Positions 1-8,602 of a stretch of DNA of 64,000 nt are shown piece by piece. How positions within the stretch are numbered: the stretch's first letter is position 1; every line of letters starts with the position of its first letter. A program made the translations under genes and the position numbers. The stretch covers positions 1 to 64,000 of the IMG/VR virus record IMGVR_UViG_3300017917_000400; one strand, written 5' to 3'. This stretch comes from a virus. The notes under the pieces were generated by a model. The model searched no databases and had not been told where the DNA came from. It saw only the letters and a list, made by a program, of their open reading frames with translations.

Positions 1-763
1 TTTCATTATCACCTTGGTTAGTACGAATGTTTACTGGTGCTGAATAGCCTGGACCTTCACCAGTTGGACCACCACCGTCACCTTCTGTCCAAGCCTTTAC
101 ACTTAGACCACTGTTGTCTTGACGAACTGTAGAATTTGTACCATTGTTTTGTTCAGCACCGTAGTCCCATTCTAAGCCGCGGTTAACTCCGTTGCCCGCA
201 CCATCGCCTTGGAATACAGCGTTACCACTACTGTCTATGGTTAAAGAGTTATCACCGTTGACGATCGCATCTACACTAATACCTACTAAACCAGGTTCTA
301 TTTCTGTAATAGTACCGTTGATTAAAATTTCTGTGACATTTTCGACGCTAGGTCCTTGACCGTCACCGACTGCGATAGATCCACCTCGTATTTCGCTGGT
401 AGCATCTGAATCTTCTGGATCTTCTTCTTCGTTTTCTTCGCCCGGATTAATAACTTTTGTGGCAGTAAACTTACCATTTACGTTTGTAAGTTTAATATTA
501 TCGAGATAGATACTGCCGCCTGCGGTATAAACGTGACGCCATTGATTTGTTGGACTTCCTAGATCGTAGGTGTTATCTGCGCTAGGAACAATATTTGTGC
601 TAGGATCATAAATGCTTGGTAGCAAAGTCCATACTGTAGTGCCATCACCAATTTTCAATACACCGTTAGTTGTATCGTAACCAGGTTCTCCTTCTGCTAA
701 TACAGGATCTTCTAACTCCCAATTAGCCGCTGTATCTCTTCTTAATTTAATTTGGGTTGCCAT
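1..763 (-). CDS. Phage fibre/structural protein, N-terminal part (runs off the window)
   Basis: The reading frame begins at the ATG at 763 and stays open to base 1, giving about 254 residues; the C-terminus lies outside the window. The first ~50 residues (MATQIKLRRDTAANWELEDP, then GEPGYDTTNGVLKIGDGTT) are the short beta repeat found at the N-terminus of many phage tail-fibre and tropism-determinant proteins. It is followed by NTYDLGSPTNQWRHVYT, a motif also present in the two beta-helix proteins at 34261-42027. An acidic linker rich in E and D follows near residues 100-115. An AAGGAAT Shine-Dalgarno lies just upstream, between this gene and the small gene that precedes it in transcription. 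Role inferred: virion fibre or adhesin subunit; receptor unknown. Confidence 0.75.
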   Translation of the reverse strand, partial: MATQIKLRRDTAANWELEDPVLAEGEPGYDTTNGVLKIGDGTTVWTLLPSIYDPSTNIVPSADNTYDLGSPTNQWRHVYTAGGSIYLDNIKLTNVNGKFTATKVINPGEENEEEDPEDSDATSEIRGGSIAVGDGQGPSVENVTEILINGTITEIEPGLVGISVDAIVNGDNSLTIDSSGNAVFQGDGAGNGVNRGLEWDYGAEQNNGTNSTVRQDNSGLSVKAWTEGDGGGPTGEGPGYSAPVNIRTNQGDNE

Positions 764-775
764 TTAATCTATTCC

Positions 776-1054
776 TTAAAATTCTGTACTAGCGTTGCCG
801 CCGTCAATACTGACCACGGCTAAATTCATTTTATTTTGATCGTCAATATAATTAACAGTAATACCACTATGTGTACCAGATGTAAACATACTAGCCGCAT
901 AATCTTGAGCTATTTCTGTTAATTCTGAAACGGTGCTACCTGTTAGTGCATAAAGTTCATTAAAATTACTGTTCACTTTAGCAAACGCATCGCGTACGGT
1001 ATCCCCGTCCTTGGCGTTCAGTGCTGTACCGATGTTAATTGTTTGTTTTGCCAT
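776..1054 (-). CDS. Small virion-associated protein
   Basis: A 92-residue protein that I recognise only as a type of small protein encoded beside fibre genes in marine T4-like phages. The N-terminal half contains GDTVRDAFAKVNSNFNELYA, the signature of a short helical motif found in many phage tail/fibre-associated proteins. The C-terminal half is polar with no membrane segment. It is the first gene of the leftward unit starting at 1054; a GATAAATA late-promoter box lies about 30 bases upstream (1091 to 1084, minus strand), so late expression is likely. Only 12 bases separate it from the next fibre gene. Exact function unknown. Confidence 0.6.
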   Translation of the reverse strand: MAKQTINIGTALNAKDGDTVRDAFAKVNSNFNELYALTGSTVSELTEIAQDYAASMFTSGTHSGITVNYIDDQNKMNLAVVSIDGGNASTEF

Positions 1055-1083
1055 GTTTTTTGTCCCGGAAAGCTCGTTATCAG

Positions 1084-1104
1084 TATTTATCGTAGCGATA
1101 AATA
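1084..1104. promoter_or_regulatory. Divergent late promoters in a perfect inverted repeat
   Basis: TATTTATCG, a 3-base spacer TAG, and CGATAAATA form a perfect 9-bp inverted repeat. Each arm carries GATAAATA, one base from the T4 late consensus TATAAATA recognised by gp55-class sigma factors. The minus-strand box (1091-1084) faces the fibre genes ending at 1054. The plus-strand box (1097-1104) faces gene 14 at 1112. Late promoters of T4 need only this -10 element. The plus box is so close to the ATG at 1112 that its transcript would have almost no leader. Confidence 0.65.
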
Positions 1105-1111
1105 TATTACT

Positions 1112-2719
1112 ATGCCAAGATTAAGCCTTTACCGTCCTGAAAAGGGCGCAGATTACAAGTTTTTTGACCGTACAGTCTACGAGATGTTTCAAGTAGGCGG
1201 TGTTGACGTCTATGTACACAAATACATGGGCACAGACGACGGAACTACAGTCAAAGATCATACACAAATTCAGGATCTGCTGTTCCTAGAAAACAGAGAT
1301 CGCAAATACAGTCAGGACATTTACACTATTCGCGGGCATTATCAGACTCAAGATATTGATTTTAATTTAAGCCAATTTGGTTTATTTCTAAGCAACGACA
1401 CAATTTTTATGACTATACATATTAATAACAGTGTAGATTTACTGGGTCGTAAAATTATGCCCGGCGATGTTATAGAATTGCCTAACTTAAAAGACGAATA
1501 TGCAGCCAACGACTATGCTACAGCACTAAAAAGATTCTACGTTGTAGAAGATGTAAATCGTGCCGCAGAAGGATTTTCAGCAACTTGGTATCCACATTTA
1601 TATCGTGTAAAATTAAAGAGCATTGTTGATAGTCAAGAATACAAGGACATATTAGATCGTCCTACAGAAATTGACAACTATGCTGGAGATTATGATCCCA
1701 CAGTAACTTATTATCCCGGTCAAATTGTAAAATACCAAGGCGTACTCTACGAAGTTACACAAGAAATCACAGGCAACGAACCTGGTGTAACAGAAACTAG
1801 TATAGAACCAACAGTCACAGACGACTGGCAAAGTTATTATGCCGTTAGTACCACAGATACTCTTAGAGATCTAATGAGTACCTACGAAAAAGAAAAATCT
1901 ATAAACGACGCAGTAGTAGCAGAAGCAGAAGCAGATGCTAAGAAAAGTGGTTATGAAACTAGTCATTTTTACACAGTTAAAGTTGATGAAACTGGATCAG
2001 GAACTGTCGATCTTACCTTAGTAACCTATGATCAAGATACATCTGTAGATACATCTGTAGATTCTAGTCCATTGCCATTGCGAGATGGGTATTCGGGATA
2101 TTTGTTAGGTGACGGTATAGCACCTAACGGACCAATAGTAGATGTTGATGACATCACTATTCCAGAAGGGCAAGTTGATGCTCAATTTGGTTTTGGTATT
2201 CAATTTCCCAGTACTGCGTATTCTGGAGATATGTTCCTAAGAACAGATTTTTTACCCAATCGTATGTTTAGATTTGACGGACGCCGCTGGGTCAAACAAG
2301 AAGATAATGTACGCATGACTATGACCAACACAGACGATCGTCAAACACAGAAAACTGGATTTATCAATAACACACAAAAATCAGGAATTCGTCAACTGGC
2401 TGCCGACATCATCTACGTTGATCTATTAGGTGATCCAATTTGGGAAAGCGGCAGTATTACGCAAAATCTAGAATTAACAGCGACATCTGCTGTAGTTACT
2501 ACAAATGTTCCTTATAATAAAGATTATCTAGTTGAAGTTTGGCTTGACGAACAAAGCAAAGCCACAAAAATTACAATGTCAAATTTCAGCGGCGCCATAC
2601 AATTTACAATAGGACATCCTATTGCAGATAACAGTGTAATTAGATACACTATCTATGACAAAGTAGTAGCACAAAGACAGAGTCTAAGCAAGGCTCTTAG
2701 ACCACAGGCGGACAACTAA
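1112..2719 (+). CDS. gp14: Neck protein gp14
   Basis: A 535-residue homologue of T4 gp14, which with gp13 forms the neck that closes the head after packaging and joins it to the tail. The match is in the N-terminal ~190 residues: VGGVDVYVHKY, FGLFLSNDTIFMTIHINN, GRKIMPGDVIELP and a C-terminal PHLYRVKLKSI strand correspond to the T4 order of motifs. It is twice the T4 length (256 aa). The extra part contains a short YYPGQIVKYQGVLYEV module like the carbohydrate-binding-type modules of the giant fibres, and a C-terminal domain around FRFDGRRWVKQEDNVRMTM. I chose ATG 1112 over the upstream TTG 1043 because the longer form overlaps the opposing gene and the promoter. Its TAA overlaps the ATG of gene 15 (TAATG). 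Confidence 0.85.
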   Translation: MPRLSLYRPEKGADYKFFDRTVYEMFQVGGVDVYVHKYMGTDDGTTVKDHTQIQDLLFLENRDRKYSQDIYTIRGHYQTQDIDFNLSQFGLFLSNDTIFMTIHINNSVDLLGRKIMPGDVIELPNLKDEYAANDYATALKRFYVVEDVNRAAEGFSATWYPHLYRVKLKSIVDSQEYKDILDRPTEIDNYAGDYDPTVTYYPGQIVKYQGVLYEVTQEITGNEPGVTETSIEPTVTDDWQSYYAVSTTDTLRDLMSTYEKEKSINDAVVAEAEADAKKSGYETSHFYTVKVDETGSGTVDLTLVTYDQDTSVDTSVDSSPLPLRDGYSGYLLGDGIAPNGPIVDVDDITIPEGQVDAQFGFGIQFPSTAYSGDMFLRTDFLPNRMFRFDGRRWVKQEDNVRMTMTNTDDRQTQKTGFINNTQKSGIRQLAADIIYVDLLGDPIWESGSITQNLELTATSAVVTTNVPYNKDYLVEVWLDEQSKATKITMSNFSGAIQFTIGHPIADNSVIRYTIYDKVVAQRQSLSKALRPQADN

Positions 2720-4149
2720 TGCAATATTTCTATGACGGTCAAATAAGACGATACATTGGTCAAGTAATTCGTATGTTAAGCGGATTTAAATATCAAGCCG
2801 CCGACGGGACTCAGCGCACAGTTCCTGTAATGTACGGTGACATGACTCGACAAGTTGGTAGTATTATCAAAGACAATTCTGAAAATAAAATTCCATCTGC
2901 ACCTAGAATAGCCGTGTATGTTACAGGCTTGGCTATGGATAAAACTCGATTAGGGGATGCTACTTTTGTTAGCAAAGTTCATATTCGTGAGCGAGAGTTT
3001 AACGAAAATACTGGAGAATACACTACCAAGCAAGGTAACAATTATACAGTTGAACGATTAATGCCAACGCCGTATAAATTAACATTAAAAGCAGATATAT
3101 GGACTACTAATACTGACATGAAATTACAGATCATGGAACAGATATTGATGTTGTTTAATCCAAGTTTAGAAATACAAACCACAGATAATTTTATCGACTG
3201 GACTAGTTTAAGTGTTGTTGACCTAACTGATATAACTTTTAGCAGTCGTAGTATTCCTGTGGGCAACGAAACTGAAATTGATATTGGTACATTAACATTT
3301 GAAACTCCTATATGGATTAGTCCGCCAACAAAGGTTAAAAAATTAGGAGTAGTTACTGATGTGTTAATGAATATTTTTGACGCAACAGGTAATGTTACTC
3401 CAGAGTTTGCCAACGGTAAACCTACTGCTACTGAATATAACAATGCTGGCGGATATGGATTATTAGTTTATAATAATAAACTAAGTCTACTTAAAGGCAG
3501 AGAACCTATTGCAGTAGATGATGCCAGTGATACAGTGTTTACTAAAATAGGCGATGACATTAGTTGGAACTATATTTTTGAACAGTATCCTGGAAAATTT
3601 AGAACTGGTGTTAGTCAGGTATTTTTGATTCAAGACACTGGCAATCAAGTGGTTGGTACACTCAGCGAAGACCAAGACGACAGTACTATTTTGCATGTTA
3701 ACTGGGATCAGGACACGTTTCCAACTAACACGCTGATAGCCAACGATGCAAATACTGTGCTAAGAGGAACAGTAGATGCTATTGTTGATCCTACTAGATT
3801 TAATCCCAGACCAAGATTGCCAGGCGGCGGCCTAGATTGGCCAGATGTAAGCAACGGCCCAATTAGATATATTATACTAGAGAGCATCGGAGATGAAGTA
3901 AACAATGACGGCCCTGATGGTTGGAAAAATCTCAGCGGTACAGATTTTTATGCTAAAGCAAATAGTATCATCGAGTGGGCTGGAACTCATTGGGAGGTGG
4001 TATTAGATCCCGATGATCCAGAGTTGATAGATACACCGGTTTATATTACTAATTTAAGAACCGGGATACAATACAAGTTTTTTGAAGGATCTTGGACTAA
4101 ATCTTTTGAAGGCGAGTATCCTAAAGGCACTTGGCGCTTAATTTTCTAA
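2719..4149 (+). CDS. gp15: Tail sheath stabilizer and completion protein gp15
   Basis: A 476-residue homologue of T4 gp15, the hexameric terminator that caps the tail tube and sheath and binds the neck. Supporting motifs are the start MQYFYDGQIRRYIGQVIRM (T4: YFYNSSFRRYATLM), RTVPVMYGDMTRQVGSII, PTPYKLTLKADIWTTNTDMK followed by LQIMEQILMLFNPSLEIQ, and FETPIWISPPTKVKKLG; these follow the T4 order over residues ~1-215. T4 gp15 is 272 residues, so about 200 C-terminal residues are extra, ending in repeated W/F/Y-rich turns (YKFFEGSWTKSFEGEYPKGT). It is translationally coupled to gene 14 and is followed 13 bases later by the accessory cassette. Confidence 0.88.
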   Translation: MQYFYDGQIRRYIGQVIRMLSGFKYQAADGTQRTVPVMYGDMTRQVGSIIKDNSENKIPSAPRIAVYVTGLAMDKTRLGDATFVSKVHIREREFNENTGEYTTKQGNNYTVERLMPTPYKLTLKADIWTTNTDMKLQIMEQILMLFNPSLEIQTTDNFIDWTSLSVVDLTDITFSSRSIPVGNETEIDIGTLTFETPIWISPPTKVKKLGVVTDVLMNIFDATGNVTPEFANGKPTATEYNNAGGYGLLVYNNKLSLLKGREPIAVDDASDTVFTKIGDDISWNYIFEQYPGKFRTGVSQVFLIQDTGNQVVGTLSEDQDDSTILHVNWDQDTFPTNTLIANDANTVLRGTVDAIVDPTRFNPRPRLPGGGLDWPDVSNGPIRYIILESIGDEVNNDGPDGWKNLSGTDFYAKANSIIEWAGTHWEVVLDPDDPELIDTPVYITNLRTGIQYKFFEGSWTKSFEGEYPKGTWRLIF

Positions 4150-4162
4150 AATAAGTAAGTGC

Positions 4163-4597
4163 ATGAAAGAACAGATTATCTGCTCTGGCGCACTTTTTTA
4201 TGCCAAATCAACCCGACGATTTTTATTGCTACAAAAAGCCAGTGGCAAGCATGCCAACACCTGGGGACTAGTAGGTGGTACAAACATCGAAGGAGAAACT
4301 GCGTGGCAGGGTCTTCAAAGAGAAATTGAAGAAGAAATTGGTTTTATTCCTCAGATTATTAAAACTATCCCCATTGAAAGTTTTGTCAGCAATGACAGTG
4401 TGTTTAACTTTCACACTTATCTTTGTGTAATTGAAGATGAGTTTATTCCAAAATTAAGCGATGAACACAATGGTTGGGCTTGGGCTAACGTTGATTCTGC
4501 ACCTAAACCCTTACACCAGGGTCTGCGCAGTAGTTTTAGTAACAAGATATTACGCACAAAATTGCAGACAGAATTTGATATTGTAGATTTAATATGA
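4163..4597 (+). CDS. Nudix hydrolase
   Basis: A 144-residue single-domain Nudix protein. Nudix enzymes hydrolyse nucleoside diphosphates linked to another group, using Mg2+ bound by the Nudix box. The complete box G-x5-E-x7-REUxEExGU is present as GTNIEGETAWQGLQ followed by REIEEEIGF at about residues 39-61, so it should be active. The N-terminus IICSGALFYAKSTRRFLLLQK and the WGLVGG lead-in are typical of MutT/NTP-pyrophosphohydrolase relatives. The substrate cannot be told from sequence; dNTPs, nucleotide sugars or ADP-ribose derivatives are all possible. It starts 13 bases after gene 15 and overlaps the next gene by 4 bases (ATGA), so it belongs to the same late transcript. Confidence 0.9.
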   Translation: MKEQIICSGALFYAKSTRRFLLLQKASGKHANTWGLVGGTNIEGETAWQGLQREIEEEIGFIPQIIKTIPIESFVSNDSVFNFHTYLCVIEDEFIPKLSDEHNGWAWANVDSAPKPLHQGLRSSFSNKILRTKLQTEFDIVDLI

Positions 4598-5181
4598 CAC
4601 CCAATCTTATAGTAATAGACAATTTTTTTGAAGATCCGGATGCTGTAAGAAACTTTGCATTAAGTGTTCCCTATGATTTTGTAGCCAACTATCCGGGTAT
4701 GCGAACCAGGGGAGTACATGAAGTACAAAGTTTAGAATTAAAAACAAAATTTGAAAAAATTCTAAACATGCCTATTACTAGATGGGATATCTTTGATGGC
4801 GATAGTGAAAAACAAATGAATACCTGTTATCAATTGTGTTTAGAACAAGACACTACATGGGTGCATCACGATTTTACACAATGGGCGGCTATAATTTATC
4901 TAACTCCTAATGCTGATCCAGACAGCGGCACTGGTCTGTTTATGCATAAGGAAACCGGAGTTACTGAATGGGAAAAGAATGATCCAAAAACAGAATTTAA
5001 CAGAACTGCCGACATGTATGATTTAGATAAATGGCAGTTGACCGCCGAAGTAAAAAACAAATATAATCGTATGATACTTTACAAAGCCAATCAATATCAC
5101 AGAAGTATGAAACCCGGCTTTGGCAATAATTATATCACAGGAAGATTAACGCAGGTGTTTTTCTTTAATACGCATGAATAA
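4594..5181 (+). CDS. Fe(II)/2-oxoglutarate-type oxygenase, DUF6445-like (copy 1)
   Basis: A 195-residue cupin-like protein. Seen in sequence: HHD at 91-93 (the HxD of a facial triad), a distal His169 in YKANQYHRSM, and Arg184 in ITGRLTQVFFF, 15 residues further on, where this superfamily binds 2-oxoglutarate. The strand pattern WVHHDFTQWAAIIYLTP followed by GTGLFMHKETG resembles family DUF6445, recalled from memory rather than searched. The expected reaction is hydroxylation or a related oxidation with O2 and 2-oxoglutarate; the substrate is unknown. The next gene is a clear paralogue of the same length with every triad residue at the same position, so this is a recent tandem duplication. It overlaps the Nudix gene by 4 bases and its own copy by 8 bases. 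Confidence 0.75.
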   Translation: MTPNLIVIDNFFEDPDAVRNFALSVPYDFVANYPGMRTRGVHEVQSLELKTKFEKILNMPITRWDIFDGDSEKQMNTCYQLCLEQDTTWVHHDFTQWAAIIYLTPNADPDSGTGLFMHKETGVTEWEKNDPKTEFNRTADMYDLDKWQLTAEVKNKYNRMILYKANQYHRSMKPGFGNNYITGRLTQVFFFNTHE

Positions 5182-5758
5182 AGATATCATTGTTATTAAT
5201 AATTTCTACGACGATCCCTGGGCTATTAGAGAACAGGCATTAGAGATGGCTCCGTTTCCTATTGTCAACGAGTTGCCTGGACAAAGGACTTTTGGTATAC
5301 CAGAAGAACAAAGCCTAGAATTAAAACAACAATTTGAAAAAATCTTAGGTGTTAATATAACCGAGTGGAGTTTATTTAAAAAAAGAAATGAAAAAAACAA
5401 CACTGCGTTTCAATTGATCACTGAACAAAATACTAGTTGGATTCATCACGATGATACCGACTGGGCCGGCGTCTTATATCTTACACCAGAGCCTGATATA
5501 ACCAGCGGTACTGGATTCTTTACGCATAAGCAGAGCGGTATATTTGAATGGGATCCAAGTAATCCTACTACTGACTTTAATTTACACGAAGATAGATTTG
5601 ATTTTTCTAAGTGGGATTGTAATTTAGAAGTAAAAAATCAGTTTAACAGATTAGTGCTGTACAATAGCAGATTGTATCACAGTAGCATGAAACCGGGATT
5701 TGGTGTAAATTACATGAACGGTCGTTTAACTCAGGTATTTTTCTTTTTTACATCATGA
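5174..5758 (+). CDS. Fe(II)/2-oxoglutarate-type oxygenase, DUF6445-like (copy 2)
   Basis: A 194-residue paralogue of the preceding protein. The triad HHD 91-93, His169 (YNSRLYHSSMKPGFG) and Arg184 (MNGRLTQVFFF) are all kept at identical positions, so both copies look catalytically competent. They differ mostly in residues 60-80 and 125-150, the segments likely to flank the active-site mouth, which suggests different substrates or sites rather than dosage. The start ATG at 5174 lies within the end of copy 1, and the end overlaps the next oxygenase by 4 bases (ATGA). Confidence 0.75.
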   Translation: MNKDIIVINNFYDDPWAIREQALEMAPFPIVNELPGQRTFGIPEEQSLELKQQFEKILGVNITEWSLFKKRNEKNNTAFQLITEQNTSWIHHDDTDWAGVLYLTPEPDITSGTGFFTHKQSGIFEWDPSNPTTDFNLHEDRFDFSKWDCNLEVKNQFNRLVLYNSRLYHSSMKPGFGVNYMNGRLTQVFFFFTS

Positions 5759-6447
5759 TAAAACATTTTAACAATCTAATTTCTAATTTTTATTTAGAAG
5801 ATATACAGGATACTGTATTCAGTGCCGACTATACATGGGTGCGACACAACGAAACTGCTGGCGGTTATAATGGAAATTATGCATGGATCGAAGATGAAAA
5901 TACCGAGGAATGTGATCTGTTTACTCACAAGCCATCAAGAAATCCCAATGATAGATCTATAAACTTTGAACCGCTAATTTACACAATTTCTGATTTAATG
6001 GGCTACAAAATAGAAGTTGACAGAATTAAAACTAATCTAATGTTACCACAATTAAAAAATAAAATCAATGGATACAACAGACCTCATATTGATTTTCCTG
6101 ACAAGGGTATGAAAACGTTATTATTATACTTGAATGATGCGGACGGAGATACTTTTATGTTTGATAAGATTTATACAGGAGAAGATCCTGGAAAATTATC
6201 AGTAATTGAGCGTGTTACTCCTAAAGCAAATTCTGCTATTCTGTTTGATAGCGACAGATATCATGCTAGTTCTATCCCAACACAGGGTAAAAGATCCGTT
6301 ATCAACGTAGTATTTTGGGACGGAAATGCAAAGAAAAACTATCAAGACGAACAAGAAAAAAACATCAACTTACCTTTTGAGCCGCTACCTAACGCATTTC
6401 TTGGCACTGGTCACATAAAAAGTTTTTTCAACAAAGAACAAAAATAA
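5755..6447 (+). CDS. 2OG-Fe(II) oxygenase family protein (type 2, copy 1)
   Basis: A 230-residue protein of a second oxygenase type common in marine myoviruses. Visible features are His111-Ile-Asp113 in YNRPHIDFPDKG, His170 in FDSDRYHASS, and Arg180 in TQGKRSVINVVFW, giving the HxD...H...R order of Fe(II)/2OG dioxygenases of the prolyl-4-hydroxylase-like group. The strand KTLLLYLNDADGDTFMFD and the turn TPKANSAILFDS are family hallmarks. N-terminal 60 residues include YAWIEDENTEE, which is repeated almost exactly in the next gene. The substrate is unknown; prolyl-hydroxylase-like enzymes can act on proteins, but small molecules are not excluded. Confidence 0.82.
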   Translation: MIKHFNNLISNFYLEDIQDTVFSADYTWVRHNETAGGYNGNYAWIEDENTEECDLFTHKPSRNPNDRSINFEPLIYTISDLMGYKIEVDRIKTNLMLPQLKNKINGYNRPHIDFPDKGMKTLLLYLNDADGDTFMFDKIYTGEDPGKLSVIERVTPKANSAILFDSDRYHASSIPTQGKRSVINVVFWDGNAKKNYQDEQEKNINLPFEPLPNAFLGTGHIKSFFNKEQK

Positions 6448-6491
6448 CTTCAGATCTGTAGTTTTAAAGAATTTTTTAGCATAATTACAGT

Positions 6492-7151
6492 ATGATTCAA
6501 TATATTGAAAATTTTGCTTCTGGATTCCTTCAAAAAGATATTCAAAAAGAAATATTATCGTCACCCCATTGGTTATGGCAATATAGAACCGAAACATCTG
6601 GTCAATATGATGCTCCCGACTTTGCATGGATTGAAGACGAAAACACAAAAGATACCCCCCAACTTATTCATGTAGTTGATGACGGGTCAAAAGATATGCA
6701 AATTATAAGTCCATTGATTTATAAAATTGCAGAGACTGTGGGCTACGAATTACAGTTCCAAAGAATCAAAGCCAACTTATTATGGCCAGACGCTGAAAGA
6801 AAAAATCTAAATTCTTATCACAGACCACATGCAGATCATGGAAGAATCGATGCAAAATCTTTAATTTATTATGTTAATGACAGCGACGGCGACACAGTAA
6901 TTTTTAAAAATCGTTGGACTGGTGAAGACCCCGGAACGTTGGAAATTGCTCAGCGCATTACACCAAAGGCAGGGTCAGCAGTGTTATTTGACAGTACACT
7001 TTATCATGCTAGTTCTAGTCCAACCACAGGAGTGCGTTCTGTGTTAAATTTTATTTTTTGGCCTAAACAAATAGATCCGCTGGATCCGGATGGTCTTGCA
7101 CCGCCAATACCAATTAATATACCAATAGGAAAAGGATTTAATAGAATATGA
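6492..7151 (+). CDS. 2OG-Fe(II) oxygenase family protein (type 2, copy 2)
   Basis: A 219-residue paralogue of the preceding gene: FAWIEDENTKD, YHRPHADHG (His113-x-Asp115), YYVNDSDGDTVIF, TPKAGSAVLFDS, LYHASSSPTTG (His172) and VRSVLNFIFW (Arg182) line up throughout. The metal triad and the presumed 2-oxoglutarate Arg are intact. It is the only cassette member preceded by a real gap (44 bases after the previous stop); I see no convincing late or sigma70 promoter in that gap. It overlaps the halogenase by 4 bases (ATGA). Function beyond the family is not known. Confidence 0.82.
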   Translation: MIQYIENFASGFLQKDIQKEILSSPHWLWQYRTETSGQYDAPDFAWIEDENTKDTPQLIHVVDDGSKDMQIISPLIYKIAETVGYELQFQRIKANLLWPDAERKNLNSYHRPHADHGRIDAKSLIYYVNDSDGDTVIFKNRWTGEDPGTLEIAQRITPKAGSAVLFDSTLYHASSSPTTGVRSVLNFIFWPKQIDPLDPDGLAPPIPINIPIGKGFNRI

Positions 7152-8602
7152 AAGTTAAAAGCGTAGGCATCGTTGGCGGTGGCACAGGTGGACTAGTCAC
7201 TGCCCTACTATTAAAGAATTTTTTTCCGTTTTTAAAAGTAGATTTAATAGAATCAAAAGCCATAGGAATCGTAGGCGTCGGTGAAGGATCAACAGAGCAT
7301 TGGGCAAAATTTATGCGCCAGTGTAACATTGATCTAGCAGAATTAGTCAGAGAAACAGATGCAACTTTTAAGTATGGCATTAATTTTGCTAACTGGAACG
7401 GCGACGGGCGTAGTTACATTCAGTCAGTTAATGCAGAAATGAATGCTAACGGACCAACTGGAATTAAATTTGTATATGCAAATCTAATTCAAAGAGGAGT
7501 TGATCCTTTGCATTTAACTAGACCCTATGTTATTAAAAGTGAATTAAGAGAACACAATTATAATATTAATCAGATGCATTTTAACACATTTAAATTAAAT
7601 GAATATTTGCATAAAAAGTGCGAACTTGCAGGCATTGGCTTGATCGAAGCAGAACTAAATGAAGTTCCATTAGATGAAAACGGGTTTATTAAATCTTTAA
7701 AAACTAAAGATGGTCGCACATTTGAATATGATTTTTATGTAGACAGTACCGGCTTTTCAAGATTTATTCTAAACAAGACCATGGGTATTCCATGGAAGAG
7801 CTATTCAAAATATTTGCCGATGAATAGTGCTATTGCATTTCCAACAGAACGTCTCGAAGAAATTCCAGCATGGACTCTTTCACGGGCTATGAAATCTGGA
7901 TGGCTATGGCGTATCCCCACTCAAGAAAGATTTGGCAACGGTTATGTATTCAACGATCAATTTTTAGACTTTGAAGGCGCAAAAAAAGAAGTTGAAGAAC
8001 TGTACGGACACCCTGTTGAAGTTGCAAAACAAATTAAATTTGATGCAGGATGTTTAGAAAAGTCTTGGCATAAAAATTGTTGTGCTATTGGACTTAGCAG
8101 TAGTTTTATAGAACCACTAGAAGCCAGCAGTATTGGTACTAGTATTCAGCAAGCAATTATCTTATGTGAAGTTTTGCCAGACTATGTTCCTGGATATACT
8201 ATGTCTGAACGTATTTTTAATCGACACAGCGATGAAATTTTAGAAAATATTCTGGACTTTGTTGCACTACATTATATCACAAAACGAAACGATACAGAAT
8301 TTTGGAAAAGTACTAAAGAAATACCTAGACCGCCCGGGCTAGAAGAAATGTTAGAAATTTACAAACACAAATTTCCAACCGATCACGACTTTGATAATAA
8401 GCGAGTACTATTCCAAGGTGCAAATTGGATTATTGTTATGCACGGTTTGGGCTTGTTAGATCCTAAAATTGCTGAACAAGAAATACAAAAATTGCCAGAT
8501 TTACTAAAAAATAATATCGATGCACACATGCCTCCTCATTTTACAGATGGCATGATTAGCCATAGACAGGCCATTAATAATCTGTTAAAATTAACAGGAT
8601 GA
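7148..8602 (+). CDS. Flavin-dependent (tryptophan-type) halogenase
   Basis: A 484-residue member of the FADH2-dependent halogenase family, which makes HOCl/HOBr-type species and delivers them through a catalytic lysine. Seen: the N-terminal FAD motif GGGTGG (residues 10-15, GxGxxG); GVGEGSTEHW (43-52); Lys75 in ATFKYGINFANW, aligned with catalytic K79 of PrnA; DSTGFSR (199-205); the family signature WLWRIP (252-257, W.W.IP); and Glu325 in SSFIEPLEASSIG, matching the PrnA E346 segment. All key positions are kept, so activity is expected. A cyanophage relative, VirX1, has been reported as a broad-substrate iodinase. A separate flavin reductase is normally needed and none is visible here, so the host would have to supply it. 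Coupled by ATGA overlaps on both sides. Confidence 0.92.
   Translation: MKVKSVGIVGGGTGGLVTALLLKNFFPFLKVDLIESKAIGIVGVGEGSTEHWAKFMRQCNIDLAELVRETDATFKYGINFANWNGDGRSYIQSVNAEMNANGPTGIKFVYANLIQRGVDPLHLTRPYVIKSELREHNYNINQMHFNTFKLNEYLHKKCELAGIGLIEAELNEVPLDENGFIKSLKTKDGRTFEYDFYVDSTGFSRFILNKTMGIPWKSYSKYLPMNSAIAFPTERLEEIPAWTLSRAMKSGWLWRIPTQERFGNGYVFNDQFLDFEGAKKEVEELYGHPVEVAKQIKFDAGCLEKSWHKNCCAIGLSSSFIEPLEASSIGTSIQQAIILCEVLPDYVPGYTMSERIFNRHSDEILENILDFVALHYITKRNDTEFWKSTKEIPRPPGLEEMLEIYKHKFPTDHDFDNKRVLFQGANWIIVMHGLGLLDPKIAEQEIQKLPDLLKNNIDAHMPPHFTDGMISHRQAINNLLKLTG

Noticed and set aside
1043-1111. Upstream TTG start for gene 14
   Set aside because: It would overlap the opposing gene and the divergent promoters; homologues start at MPRLSLYRP-like sequence.
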